Shown: positions 1 to 6,858 of the stretch, piece by piece | Layout of the letters: each line of letters opens with the position of its first letter | Position numbering within the stretch: position 1 is the first letter of the stretch | Assembly (NCBI GenBank): GCA_934875675.1 | Contig: CAKXIK010000064.1 | Span: forward strand, 1-12,758 | DNA length: 12,758 nt | Reading direction: 5' to 3' | Origin: an uncultured bacterium | GTDB lineage: Bacteria > Bacillota > Clostridia > Oscillospirales > Acutalibacteraceae | Notes under the pieces: model-generated | Database searches by the model: none | The model's input: only the letters and a program-made list of their open reading frames with translations | Told to the model about the DNA's origin: nothing | Translations under genes and position numbers: made by a program

Positions 1-69
1 CGGAACGGGATCGAACCGTCGACCTCTAGCGTGACAGGCTAGCGTTCTAACCAGCTGAACTACCGGGCC
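1..69 (-). tRNA. tRNA-Asp (anticodon GTC), 3' end cut by window edge
   Basis: Reading the minus strand from 69, the acceptor 5' strand GGCCCGG is followed by a D arm (AGCTGGTTAGA), then an anticodon stem CTAGC/GCTAG around the loop CTGTCAC. This gives anticodon GTC (positions 33-35), which decodes Asp. The T arm carries the conserved TTCGATC loop. Only the first three bases of the 3' acceptor strand lie inside the window, so the 3' end is missing. It sits six bases behind tRNA-Val and is probably processed from the same transcript. Confidence 0.95.
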
Positions 70-75
70 ATATTT

Positions 76-151
76 TGGTGGGAACAACAGGGCTCGAACC
101 TGTGACCCTCTGCTTGTAAGGCAGATGCTCTCCCAGCTGAGCTATGCTCCC
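76..151 (-). tRNA. tRNA-Val (anticodon TAC)
   Basis: A complete cloverleaf of 76 nt on the minus strand. The acceptor GGGAGCA pairs with TGTTCCC (one G-T wobble). The D arm contains AGCTGGGAGA, the anticodon stem TCTGC/GCAGA encloses the loop CTTACAA (anticodon TAC at 116-118, reading GTA/Val codons), and the T arm is ACAGG-TTCGAGC-CCTGT. The discriminator A and the 3' CCA (76-78) are encoded in the DNA. It is the first tRNA after the promoter at 199-227 and is followed six bases later by tRNA-Asp. Confidence 0.96.
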
Positions 152-162
152 CCAACCGTTCG

Positions 163-216
163 CGCTACATTTTGTTGTGCGCCGTAGCGACGTGTTATAT
201 AATACTACATGTAGCG
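163..216. repeat. Cluster of CTACAT/GTAGCG words around the tRNA promoter
   Basis: The 8-mer CGCTACAT (163-170) has its exact inverted copy ATGTAGCG at 209-216. A third GTAGCG lies at 184-189, and CTACAT (205-210) overlaps the 209-216 copy to make the palindrome CTACATGTAG. The outer pair brackets the -10 box and predicted start. The 163-168/184-189 pair could form a 6-bp hairpin in the tRNA leader RNA. The function is unknown: operator, leader-processing structure or chance. Confidence 0.5.
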
Positions 217-227
217 TGAATTGTCAA
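199..227 (-). promoter_or_regulatory. Sigma-A promoter of the tRNA-Val/tRNA-Asp operon
   Basis: On the minus strand a perfect -35 TTGACA (222-227) lies exactly 17 bp from a -10 TATTAT (199-204, 5/6 match). The predicted start is near 192, leaving about 40 nt of leader before tRNA-Val at 151. The 17-bp spacer contains the perfect palindrome CTACATGTAG (205-214). The -35 box begins only about 17 bp past the hslO stop, so the tRNA operon has its own promoter directly downstream of hslO. No clear terminator separates them. Confidence 0.85.
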
Positions 228-244
228 CACCTTTTTTGAAATTT

Positions 245-1147
245 TTACGATTTATTTTCCCGCGCACGGGCAAGTTTCTCTAATTCATCACGATCAAGCC
301 GATAGGTCTTGTTGCAAAACTGGCAATGTGCCTCTGCAAAGCCGGACTCGTCTGACATGGAACGAATCTCCTCCGGAGAAAGCAACGCAACCGCACTTTT
401 AACCCTTTGTTTGCTGCAGGTACAAGCATACTGAACCGGTGTCTGATCGAGCACTTCTACTTCAAATCCAGTCAGTGCTTTGCGGCAGATTTCTTCGGTG
501 GTCATCCCTTTTGCAAGCATGGTCGTCATTGGCTCCAATATGGCGAGGTTTTTTTCTAATTGCTCGACAGCCGTTTCATCCGCCGTGGGAAGCAACTGGA
601 TCATCAAACCGCCGGCAAGCATTACGGAATGATCCTCTTTATCGGTCAGAACGCCGAGCGCACACACGGTTGGGGTCTGCTCGCTGTGTGCATAGTACGA
701 AGTGATGTCCTCTGCAATCTCACCGGAAACAATGTTGATCTGCCCGTTGTATGGCTGACCGCTGCCGATATCCTTCATTACATTCAGCTGACCGTCCTGC
801 CCCACTGCCGCACCGACATCCAGCTTACCCTTTTCATTAAGCGGAAGCTCCAATCCCGGATTGCCCACATAACCGCGGCAATTTCCCTTGTTATCCGCAA
901 CCGCAACCACTGTCCCAATAGGACCTCCGCCATTGATGCGCAGCGTAACAGAGGAATCCTCCCCCTTGAGCATATTGCCCATCATCACCGAGGCGGTGAG
1001 AAGCCTTCCCAACGCGGCAGATGCAACCGCAGAACCGCTGTGAATCTTCTGTGCCGTGTAAACCGTGTTCGTAGTATCCGCAGCCATTGCAATCAATGTT
1101 CCATCTGTTGTAATACACCGCAAAATATGATCGCTTTGCTTTGCCAT
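245..1147 (-). CDS. hslO: Hsp33 redox-regulated molecular chaperone
   Basis: Cytosolic holdase chaperone, known in its family to be switched on by oxidation: zinc is released and disulfides form, exposing a surface that binds unfolding proteins. The C-terminus shows the diagnostic zinc-switch cysteines, C-T-C at residues 242-244 and C-Q-F-C at 275-278, with 30 residues between, as in the Cys-X-Cys/Cys-X2-Cys signature. The N-terminal two thirds match the Hsp33 core in length and layout (about 300 residues in all). Start choice is uncertain. An ATG at 1159 would add four residues, but the AAAAGGA abuts it directly, whereas the ATG at 1147 gives a family-like N-terminus (MAKQSDHILR) though with a long 13-nt spacing. 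It is the last gene of the yerC-methyltransferase-hslO set, 28-40 nt behind the methyltransferase. The stop is TAA and no terminator hairpin follows. Confidence 0.95.
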   Translation of the reverse strand: MAKQSDHILRCITTDGTLIAMAADTTNTVYTAQKIHSGSAVASAALGRLLTASVMMGNMLKGEDSSVTLRINGGGPIGTVVAVADNKGNCRGYVGNPGLELPLNEKGKLDVGAAVGQDGQLNVMKDIGSGQPYNGQINIVSGEIAEDITSYYAHSEQTPTVCALGVLTDKEDHSVMLAGGLMIQLLPTADETAVEQLEKNLAILEPMTTMLAKGMTTEEICRKALTGFEVEVLDQTPVQYACTCSKQRVKSAVALLSPEEIRSMSDESGFAEAHCQFCNKTYRLDRDELEKLARARENKS

Positions 1148-1187
1148 TAAAATTCTCATTCCTTTTATTGCATAATCCTAAAACTTA

Positions 1188-1943
1188 TCACGGAAAGAGG
1201 GGTTTGCGTGCTGCAAACAGAAGCCTGTCGTCCGCATCCGTGGCAGGTTCCTGGGAATAACCACTGTAGCGCCCAACAGGCTCCAGACCCGCCTCCCGCA
1301 GCCAATTTTCGAGCTGAGCCGTTTCATAGGCACGCTCTTCAAACGCCTCGTGACGGCGTCGATAGAGCTCGCCATCGCGTTCAAAAAAGTCCAATGTAAT
1401 ACGCACAATATCATTGTCTGGAAAAAATTCATTTTGCCATGTGCAGAACACCTGCGGCGTTTCATAAACAAACGTATGGTTTGCCAATGTTTTGCGATGT
1501 TTTCGCACTGCGTTGACATCAAACAAAAAAATTCCCCCGGGATTAAGAAAAAGGGAAACCCTTTGAAAGGTTTTCCGCACATCGCTTGAGTGCAGCATAT
1601 GATTAATGCTGTCCAAGGTGCAAACTGCCGCGTCCACGGTGCCATACAGATCGAGCTGCTGCATCTTCTGGCGCAAAAAAAGCACCGAAACTTCTTCTTC
1701 TGCCGCCTTTTGCTGTGCTTTGCAAAGCATATCTCCCGAAGCATCCACACCGATTACTTCTGCGCCGCGTTTTGCAAACAATACAGAAAGGCTGCCGGTT
1801 CCGCAAGCCAAATCCAACAGCAATCCCGGTTTTACACCGAACCCTTGCAAAATGCCCCAAAGGCACTCCGCCTGCTGCTCATAGCCCACGTTCGTCGTCA
1901 GCCCATCATAATATTGTGCAAAAATTTTGTATCCGCCGCTCAT
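1188..1943 (-). CDS. Class I SAM-dependent methyltransferase
   Basis: A 251-residue protein with a Rossmann-type SAM-binding fold. Motif I is L-D-L-A-C-G-T-G-S (about residues 43-51). An acidic residue ends strand 2 (V-I-G-V-D, Asp67), a post-motif segment D-A-A-V-C-T-L-D follows, and P-G-G (in L-N-P-G-G-I-F-L-F-D-V) marks strand 5. The N-terminal Y-K-I-F-A-Q-Y-Y-D pattern resembles small-molecule methyltransferases such as YqeM, but the substrate cannot be read from sequence. The ATG overlaps the yerC stop as ATGA, implying translational coupling, and hslO follows within about 40 nt. Pairing with a redox chaperone is suggestive but does not show a link. An overlapping reading frame at 1178-1750 on the same strand is spurious. 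Confidence 0.88.
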   Translation of the reverse strand: MSGGYKIFAQYYDGLTTNVGYEQQAECLWGILQGFGVKPGLLLDLACGTGSLSVLFAKRGAEVIGVDASGDMLCKAQQKAAEEEVSVLFLRQKMQQLDLYGTVDAAVCTLDSINHMLHSSDVRKTFQRVSLFLNPGGIFLFDVNAVRKHRKTLANHTFVYETPQVFCTWQNEFFPDNDIVRITLDFFERDGELYRRRHEAFEERAYETAQLENWLREAGLEPVGRYSGYSQEPATDADDRLLFAARKPLFP

Positions 1944-2239
1944 TGATCCTGCTGATCGTGCATGCGCTTAAAAACAAGCTCATAGCCATCGCAGCCATAA
2001 TTCAACGAACGGTTGACGCGGCTGATGGTTGCAGTACTTGCACCTGTTTCACTGACAATTTCGCTGTAAACCTTTTTTTCGCTGAGCATTTTGGCAACTG
2101 CCAGCCTCTGAGACATAGCCTTCAGTTCCGGCACGGTGCAAAGATCCTCAAAAAAGTTATAGCACTCTTCCTTTGTTTCCAGCGCAAGAATTGCCTCAAA
2201 CAAGAACTCAACACCGGTATCCTTTAATTTTGTATTCAT
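1940..2239 (-). CDS. yerC: YerC/YecD family TrpR-related DNA-binding protein
   Basis: A 99-residue protein of the YerC/YecD family, related to the Trp repressor fold. It is mostly helical, and residues about 58-82 (Y-S-E-I-V-S-E-T-G-A-S-T-A-T-I-S-R-V-N-R) form the helix-turn-helix with the A-T-I-S-R-V recognition helix. It is presumably a transcription factor; its operator and ligand are unknown. The start is ATG at 2237-2239, set by GGAGG (2245-2249) five bases upstream and by the family N-terminus MNTKLKD; an 11-residue upstream extension of the frame runs through the leader hairpin and lacks an RBS. It leads an operon with the methyltransferase (4-nt ATGA overlap) and hslO, so it may regulate its own operon, but no operator was proven. 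Confidence 0.9.
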   Translation of the reverse strand: MNTKLKDTGVEFLFEAILALETKEECYNFFEDLCTVPELKAMSQRLAVAKMLSEKKVYSEIVSETGASTATISRVNRSLNYGCDGYELVFKRMHDQQDQ

Positions 2240-2244
2240 CGCGT

Positions 2245-2249
2245 CCTCC
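2245..2249 (-). promoter_or_regulatory. Ribosome binding site of yerC
   Basis: GGAGG five bases before the ATG at 2239. It fixes the start and excludes the longer in-frame upstream extension. Confidence 0.85.
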
Positions 2250-2255
2250 GTTTCC

Positions 2256-2271
2256 TGCCCGTTTACAGGCA
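2256..2271 (-). promoter_or_regulatory. Small stem-loop in the yerC 5' leader
   Basis: The minus strand reads TGCCTG-TAAA-CGGGCA, a 6-bp stem (one G-U pair) closed by a 4-nt loop, seven bases upstream of the GGAGG. It has no U-tract, so it is not a terminator. It could affect translation or mRNA stability, or the same inverted repeat could be a DNA operator for the HTH protein encoded just downstream. Confidence 0.45.
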
Positions 2272-2298
2272 AGCGATCTGAGTCTTCAATTCAATAAA

Positions 2299-2327
2299 AT
2301 TTTAGCACATAAAAGTTGAAAAGTAAA
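2299..2327 (-). promoter_or_regulatory. Promoter of the yerC-methyltransferase-hslO operon
   Basis: On the minus strand the -35 TTTACT (2322-2327, 4/6) lies 17 bp from the -10 TAAAAT (2299-2304, 5/6), and TG one base before the -10 makes it an extended -10 promoter. The predicted start near 2292 gives a leader of about 50 nt containing the 2256-2271 stem-loop. It separates this operon from engB, whose stop is at 2362. Confidence 0.7.
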
Positions 2328-2361
2328 GAGTACATTTTTAAGATTTCTAAATATTCCCTTA

Positions 2362-2946
2362 TCATTCTGCCAACGCACCACGAATGGCGGAAAGAACCTC
2401 CTCGGCACCCTCTCCGTTCTGTGCCGAAAACGGGATTGGCTGCGGATGTGCAAGACCCTCTAATTCAGTTTCAATCCTCGCAAGCCGCTGTGCACGCTGC
2501 GTTTTATTCAGCTTATCTGACTTTGTAAGAACGAGCAAGAACGGAATCTGCATCTGGCCGAGGTAAGAGATCATGTCAAGATCCTCGCGGGAAGGCGGAT
2601 GCCGCATATCCACCAGCTGAACCACCAGTCTCAGGTCACGGTTATCGTTAAAGTAACCCTCTACCAGCTCCGACCAGCGCAGTTTTTCCGTTTTTGCCAC
2701 CTTGGCATAACCGTATCCGGGAAGATCGACAAAGCGAGCGGTATCAAGCTTATAAAAATTAACGGTAATTGTTTTTCCCGGTGTCGCACTGGTTCGTGCC
2801 AATGCTTTGCGATTGAGCAAACGATTAATCAACGAAGATTTTCCTACATTGGATTTGCCGGAAAATGCAATCTCCGGTAAATCGCAAGCCAAAAGTTGAC
2901 TGGCCGTTCCTGCTGCCGCTTCAAAAACGGCCGATTCCAATTTCAA
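2362..2946 (-). CDS. engB: Ribosome biogenesis GTPase EngB (YsxC/YihA)
   Basis: A 194-residue Era/Obg-type GTPase needed in its family for late 50S subunit assembly. G-motifs are all present: G1 G-K-S-N-V-G-K-S (residues 30-37), G2 region T-S-A-T-P-G-K-T (52-59), G3 D-L-P-G-Y-G (74-79), G4 T-K-S-D (141-144) and G5 S-A-Q (174-176). Length is typical. The start is TTG at 2944-2946, supported by GGAGG seven bases upstream; no ATG or GTG in frame fits. The lon stop is 11 nt upstream, so the two are almost certainly co-transcribed, matching the conserved lon-ysxC order in Firmicutes. No clear terminator follows it. Confidence 0.96.
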   Translation of the reverse strand: MKLESAVFEAAAGTASQLLACDLPEIAFSGKSNVGKSSLINRLLNRKALARTSATPGKTITVNFYKLDTARFVDLPGYGYAKVAKTEKLRWSELVEGYFNDNRDLRLVVQLVDMRHPPSREDLDMISYLGQMQIPFLLVLTKSDKLNKTQRAQRLARIETELEGLAHPQPIPFSAQNGEGAEEVLSAIRGALAE

Positions 2947-2953
2947 AATGGCT

Positions 2954-2958
2954 CCTCC
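2954..2958 (-). promoter_or_regulatory. Ribosome binding site deciding the TTG start of engB
   Basis: GGAGG seven bases before TTG (2946). Its first base is the last base of the lon TAG stop, so translation of engB may be coupled to termination on lon. Confidence 0.8.
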
Positions 2959-5384
2959 TATTCCACGTGCACCGGATGCTCCTTGGAAACAATAAATCCG
3001 GGATACTGCACGTTCAGATTATCCTTTTTCTCCCCTATCTTTTCTTCGTTCAACGGAAGACAAAGTGCGGTGGCAAAAACCGTCTGCACCGTTTCTGCCG
3101 GAACAAAGTGAACATTTTCCTTCACGATGTCATCAAGCTCAGCCAAATCCGGCTCATTGCCCTTTGGGATGATCACGGTGCGGATTCCTTTGCGATAAGC
3201 GCCCATCGCTTTTTCGCGCAAGCCGCCGATGGGCAGCACGCGACCGCGCAGGGTAACCTCTCCGGTCATCGCAACGTCCGCGCGAACCGGGATGTTGCGC
3301 AGGGCAGAAACAAGCGCAGTAGTCAGCGTAATTCCTGCCGAAGGACCATCCTTCGGCACCGCTCCCTCCGGCACATGAATATGGAGATCAAATTTCTTAT
3401 AAAACTCGGGGTCAATGCCAAACGGACGCGCATATGTGCGCACACAGCTGATGGCTATTCTGGCCGATTCCTTCATGACATCGCCCAGCGAACCCGTCAG
3501 CTCAAGCTTTCCGGTTCCCTCCATCAGTGTCATTTCCACCGGCATTACCTCGCCGCCCACCGCTGTCCAGGCAAGACCATTTGCCACGCCGATTTCATCC
3601 CGGCGGGAAAGGTCATCCTCTTTATATTTTGCGGGGCCAAGCAACATCTGCAGTGCTGCGGGATCAATCTTCACCATCTTTTCCCCGTCGCCGACAATTT
3701 TGCGGGCAGTCTTACGGCAAAGCGACGCCAACACACGATCCAGCCCACGAACCCCTGCTTCACGCGTATAGCCGTCAATCAATGCATGGAATGCACTGTC
3801 AGTCAGCTTCATGCGGCGTTTATCCAGTCCGTTTTTCGCGAGTTCATCGGGAAAAAGGTGTTCTTTTGCAATATGAAACTTCTCGTCGTGTGTATAGCTG
3901 GAAATATGTATCAGCTCCATACGGTCAAGAAGCGGCTGCGGAATCGCCGATTCATCATTGGCGGTTGTGACAAACAAGACGTCGCTCAAATCGAACGGCA
4001 AATCAATGAAATGATCCTGAAAGGAGAAATTCTGTTCTGCGTCCAGCACTTCCAACAACGCCGAAGCGGGATCACCCTGATAACTGTCCGAAAGCTTGTC
4101 GATTTCGTCAAGCAGAAGCAACGGATTTGCAACACCGGTCTGTTTAATGGCGTTGATAATTCGTCCCGGCATTGCACCGATATAGGTACGACGATGACCA
4201 CGAATTTCCGCTTCATCGTGCACACCGCCCAGCGAAACACGCACATATTTGCGACTCATCGCTTTGGCAACCGAGCGCGCAATCGAGGTTTTTCCCACAC
4301 CGGGCGGTCCCACCAGGCAAAGAATCTGCCCTTTTACACCGGGATGCAGCTTGCGAACGGCTAACAGCTCCAAAATCCGCTCCTTCACCTTTTTCAGCCC
4401 ATAATGGTCGTGGTCAAGAATTTTCTGCGCTTGTGCCAGATCAATGCGATCGGTGGTCAACTTGCCCCACGGTAATTCAATGCAGGTATCCAGATAACCG
4501 CGCACCACCGTAGCCTCATGGGAACCAAACGGCATCTTTGCAAGCTTGGAGCACTCCTTGAGCAGCTTATCTTTGGATTCCTGCGGCATCGCAAGTGCAT
4601 TGATTGCTTCGCGGTAGGCATCGGACTCCTCCTGCGGCGAATCCTCCTCGCCAAGCTCATCCGCAATCACACGCATCTGCTCCCGCAGATAGTATTCCCG
4701 CTGATTTCGGTCAATATTCTGTTTTACCCGGTTTTCAATTTCTGCCTCGGTGCGCAGCAGTTCAAGCTCTGCGTCAAGAAAAGCGATCAACTCTTCCAGT
4801 CGGTTGCTGGCATGCGTCTGCTCCAGCAAATTCTGCGCACGTTCCGTTTCCATCGTCACATTTCCCGCAATATAATCCGCAACCGCGCTGGGGTCCTTTG
4901 AGGTACGAATCTGCTGAAAGGCATCGTTTTCTGTAATACCGGTCTCCTGGCTATATTTTTCAAAGCGTTCCAGCGCCATACGGATCATCGCCTGATTTTG
5001 CAGCGCATCCGACGATCGACGCACTGCACGCGGTACCACCTGTACCAGAAAATATGGTTCCTGCTGCTCAATTTCCGCAACCTTTGCACGGTAAAGGCAT
5101 TCGGTAATTACACGGATAGAATCCTTGCTGACACGGATCAACTGCAACACACGTGCCACAACACCGGTGCGGTAAAACTCGGTGGGAAGCAGCGGTTCTT
5201 CGGCAGTTTCGTCCTTCTGTGTGAGCAAAAAAACGGTCTGACCGCTTTCCATCGCCTGATTGAGCGCAATAATTGTCTTTTTTCGTCCTGCTTCAAAGTG
5301 AAAGACGTTTCCCGGAAAAGCCACTGCCCCCCGCAACGGAACCATCGGCAGGCTTTTCATCTCCTTCTCTGTGCGGATGCTCAT
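2958..5384 (-). CDS. lon: ATP-dependent protease Lon (LonA)
   Basis: Cytosolic AAA+ serine-lysine protease that degrades misfolded and some regulatory proteins. With the ATG at 5384 the protein has 808 residues, typical of LonA. The N-terminal LON substrate-binding domain spans about residues 10-200. The AAA+ module has Walker A G-P-P-G-V-G-K-T (359-366) and Walker B L-L-L-L-D-E (422-427). The C-terminal protease domain carries the dyad Ser682 (P-K-D-G-P-S-A-G) and Lys725 (R-E-K-A-M-G), 43 residues apart as in E. coli Lon. Start: a TTG three codons earlier (5393) abuts the AGAAAGGG Shine-Dalgarno, whereas the ATG at 5384 is nine bases from it and is preferred. It follows clpX across a 119-bp gap holding a palindrome, and engB follows after 11 nt. 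No promoter of its own could be recognised. Confidence 0.97.
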   Translation of the reverse strand: MSIRTEKEMKSLPMVPLRGAVAFPGNVFHFEAGRKKTIIALNQAMESGQTVFLLTQKDETAEEPLLPTEFYRTGVVARVLQLIRVSKDSIRVITECLYRAKVAEIEQQEPYFLVQVVPRAVRRSSDALQNQAMIRMALERFEKYSQETGITENDAFQQIRTSKDPSAVADYIAGNVTMETERAQNLLEQTHASNRLEELIAFLDAELELLRTEAEIENRVKQNIDRNQREYYLREQMRVIADELGEEDSPQEESDAYREAINALAMPQESKDKLLKECSKLAKMPFGSHEATVVRGYLDTCIELPWGKLTTDRIDLAQAQKILDHDHYGLKKVKERILELLAVRKLHPGVKGQILCLVGPPGVGKTSIARSVAKAMSRKYVRVSLGGVHDEAEIRGHRRTYIGAMPGRIINAIKQTGVANPLLLLDEIDKLSDSYQGDPASALLEVLDAEQNFSFQDHFIDLPFDLSDVLFVTTANDESAIPQPLLDRMELIHISSYTHDEKFHIAKEHLFPDELAKNGLDKRRMKLTDSAFHALIDGYTREAGVRGLDRVLASLCRKTARKIVGDGEKMVKIDPAALQMLLGPAKYKEDDLSRRDEIGVANGLAWTAVGGEVMPVEMTLMEGTGKLELTGSLGDVMKESARIAISCVRTYARPFGIDPEFYKKFDLHIHVPEGAVPKDGPSAGITLTTALVSALRNIPVRADVAMTGEVTLRGRVLPIGGLREKAMGAYRKGIRTVIIPKGNEPDLAELDDIVKENVHFVPAETVQTVFATALCLPLNEEKIGEKKDNLNVQYPGFIVSKEHPVHVE

Positions 5385-5450
5385 GTGTTTCAACCCTTTC
5401 TGTTGCCGCTCCCGAACGACGAATCAAAAGCAATGATACAAAGCGAGCGA

Positions 5451-5479
5451 TTCCTGCGGCGCATGATGCACCGTAGGAA
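5451..5479. repeat. 29-bp imperfect palindrome between clpX and lon
   Basis: Two 13-base arms (5451-5463 and 5467-5479) with a 3-nt loop. On the minus strand 12 of 13 positions pair (one G-U), with a single A-C mismatch, giving a long GC-containing hairpin. No U-run follows, so it is not a standard terminator. It lies 24 bp past the clpX stop and about 65 bp before the lon start. It might be an mRNA processing or stability element or a regulator site. It does not match the CIRCE or CtsR consensus as I know them. Confidence 0.6.
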
Positions 5480-5503
5480 CCACCCGCCTTAATTGTTTCT
5501 TAT

Positions 5504-6823
5504 TCAGGATGCAGTTTCTTTGCGGACGCGTTTTTTGGGGGCATCCAACTTTAAATTAACCGCTTTGCGATCCGGGTCACGTTCCAGCTTCGGCTTTGAA
5601 CCCTGGCTCACGCAATCGGCTGTAATTGTAATTTTTGTAATTGTGGGATCAGACGGAACCTGATACATCAGCTCGGTGAGCGTTTCCTCCATGATTGAAC
5701 GCAGACCGCGGGCACCGGTACGGCGCTCCTGAGCCTTGCGTGCCACTGCAGCAAGCGCTTCCGGCTCAAACTCCAGCTCCACATGATCCAACTCAAACAG
5801 CTTGATATACTGCTTTAATACTGCATTCTTAGGTTCCTGAAGAATTCGCACCAGTGCCTCTTCGTCCAGACCGTTGAGTGCCGTGATGACCGGGAGACGT
5901 CCCACAAGCTCAGGAATCAAGCCGAACTTGACCAAGTCATGCGGTGTGACATCCTTCATCCAATCGGTGGCATCCAGCTCTTTTTTGCTGTGCACCTCGC
6001 CGCCAAAGCCGAGCGTGGAATGATTCGTTCTTTTTTCCACCACTTTTTCCAGCCCGTCAAACGCACCGCCGCAGATAAACAGAATATTGGTCGTATCAAT
6101 CTGAATAAACTCCTGTTGCGGGTGTTTGCGTCCTCCGGTAGGCGGCACATTAGAAACCGTTCCTTCCAAAATCTTGAGCAATGCCTGCTGCACTCCTTCG
6201 CCGCTGACATCACGCGTAATCGAAACATTCTCCGATTTACGGGAGATTTTATCGATTTCATCCACATAAATAATGCCGCGTTCCGCACGCTCCACGTTGA
6301 AATCTGCCGCCTGAATCAGGCGAAGCAGGATGTTTTCAACATCCTCACCAACGTAGCCTGCTTCGGTGAGCGTTGTGGCATCTGCCACGGCAAACGGCAC
6401 ATCAAGAATTTTTGCAAGCGTTTGTGCCAAATACGTTTTTCCAACGCCGGTGGGACCCAACAACAATACATTGCTCTTTTGCAGTTCCACACCGCCGTCA
6501 TCGGCAGAATAAATCCGCTTATAATGGTTGTAAACCGCAACAGACAGCGCTTTTTTAGCGTCGTCCTGCCCGATGACATATTCATCAAGCTTTGCTTTGA
6601 TATCCTGCGGCTTGGGCAGGGAATTGCCCGTTTCCATCACATTCGGTTTGCTGTGAGCACCGGCGATACCGTATTCATCTTCCAGAATCGCTTCGCACAG
6701 CGCAACGCACTCATCACAGATATAAACGCCGCGACCCGCGATCATTTTGCGGACCTGATCCTGCGTTTTGTTGCAGAACGAGCAGCGTACAGTGCGGTCA
6801 TTCGTTTCTTCGTTGCGGGACAT
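5504..6823 (-). CDS. clpX: ATP-dependent Clp protease ATP-binding subunit ClpX
   Basis: AAA+ unfoldase that recognises tagged substrates and feeds them into ClpP. With the ATG at 6823 it has 439 residues. The N-terminal zinc-binding domain shows C-S-F-C (14-17) and C-D-E-C (36-39). The AAA+ domain has Walker A G-P-T-G-V-G-K-T (123-130), the pore loop G-Y-V-G (156-159) and Walker B V-D-E-I-D (Asp188/Glu189), and the family segment R-R-T-G-A-R-G-L-R lies near the C-terminus. A GTG at 6841 would add six residues but has no RBS; the ATG at 6823 has GGGTGAT (6827-6833), matching the extended anti-SD. clpP ends 35 nt upstream, so ClpX and ClpP are made from one transcript. In B. subtilis clpP sits elsewhere, so the adjacency is a lineage feature. 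Confidence 0.97.
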   Translation of the reverse strand: MSRNEETNDRTVRCSFCNKTQDQVRKMIAGRGVYICDECVALCEAILEDEYGIAGAHSKPNVMETGNSLPKPQDIKAKLDEYVIGQDDAKKALSVAVYNHYKRIYSADDGGVELQKSNVLLLGPTGVGKTYLAQTLAKILDVPFAVADATTLTEAGYVGEDVENILLRLIQAADFNVERAERGIIYVDEIDKISRKSENVSITRDVSGEGVQQALLKILEGTVSNVPPTGGRKHPQQEFIQIDTTNILFICGGAFDGLEKVVEKRTNHSTLGFGGEVHSKKELDATDWMKDVTPHDLVKFGLIPELVGRLPVITALNGLDEEALVRILQEPKNAVLKQYIKLFELDHVELEFEPEALAAVARKAQERRTGARGLRSIMEETLTELMYQVPSDPTITKITITADCVSQGSKPKLERDPDRKAVNLKLDAPKKRVRKETAS

Positions 6824-6858
6824 TCCATCACCCAATTTCACTAAGATTCAAAGTCAAA

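Noticed and set aside
228..244. A terminator between hslO and the tRNA promoter
   Set aside because: The stretch is AT-rich but has no inverted repeat that could form a terminator stem. hslO transcripts may run into the tRNA genes.
1178..1750. A 190-residue minus-strand frame overlapping the methyltransferase
   Set aside because: It is a different frame of the same strand with a Cys/Arg/Lys-rich translation; the methyltransferase frame has clear SAM motifs and an ATGA junction with yerC.
2328..2361. A terminator after engB
   Set aside because: The AT-rich stretch has no stable GC stem and no proper U-tract next to a hairpin, so none is called.
2865..4364. A 499-residue open frame on the plus strand opposite lon and engB
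   Set aside because: It is antisense to lon, whose AAA+ and protease motifs are intact. Its translation is rich in Cys, His and Arg with no domain pattern, as expected for a shadow frame that stays open because the sense genes use few TTA, CTA and TCA codons.
5939..6844. A 301-residue open frame on the plus strand opposite clpX
   Set aside because: It is antisense to conserved clpX coding sequence and shows no recognisable domain. Other plus-strand frames opposite hslO, thrC and the dipeptidase were rejected for the same reason.
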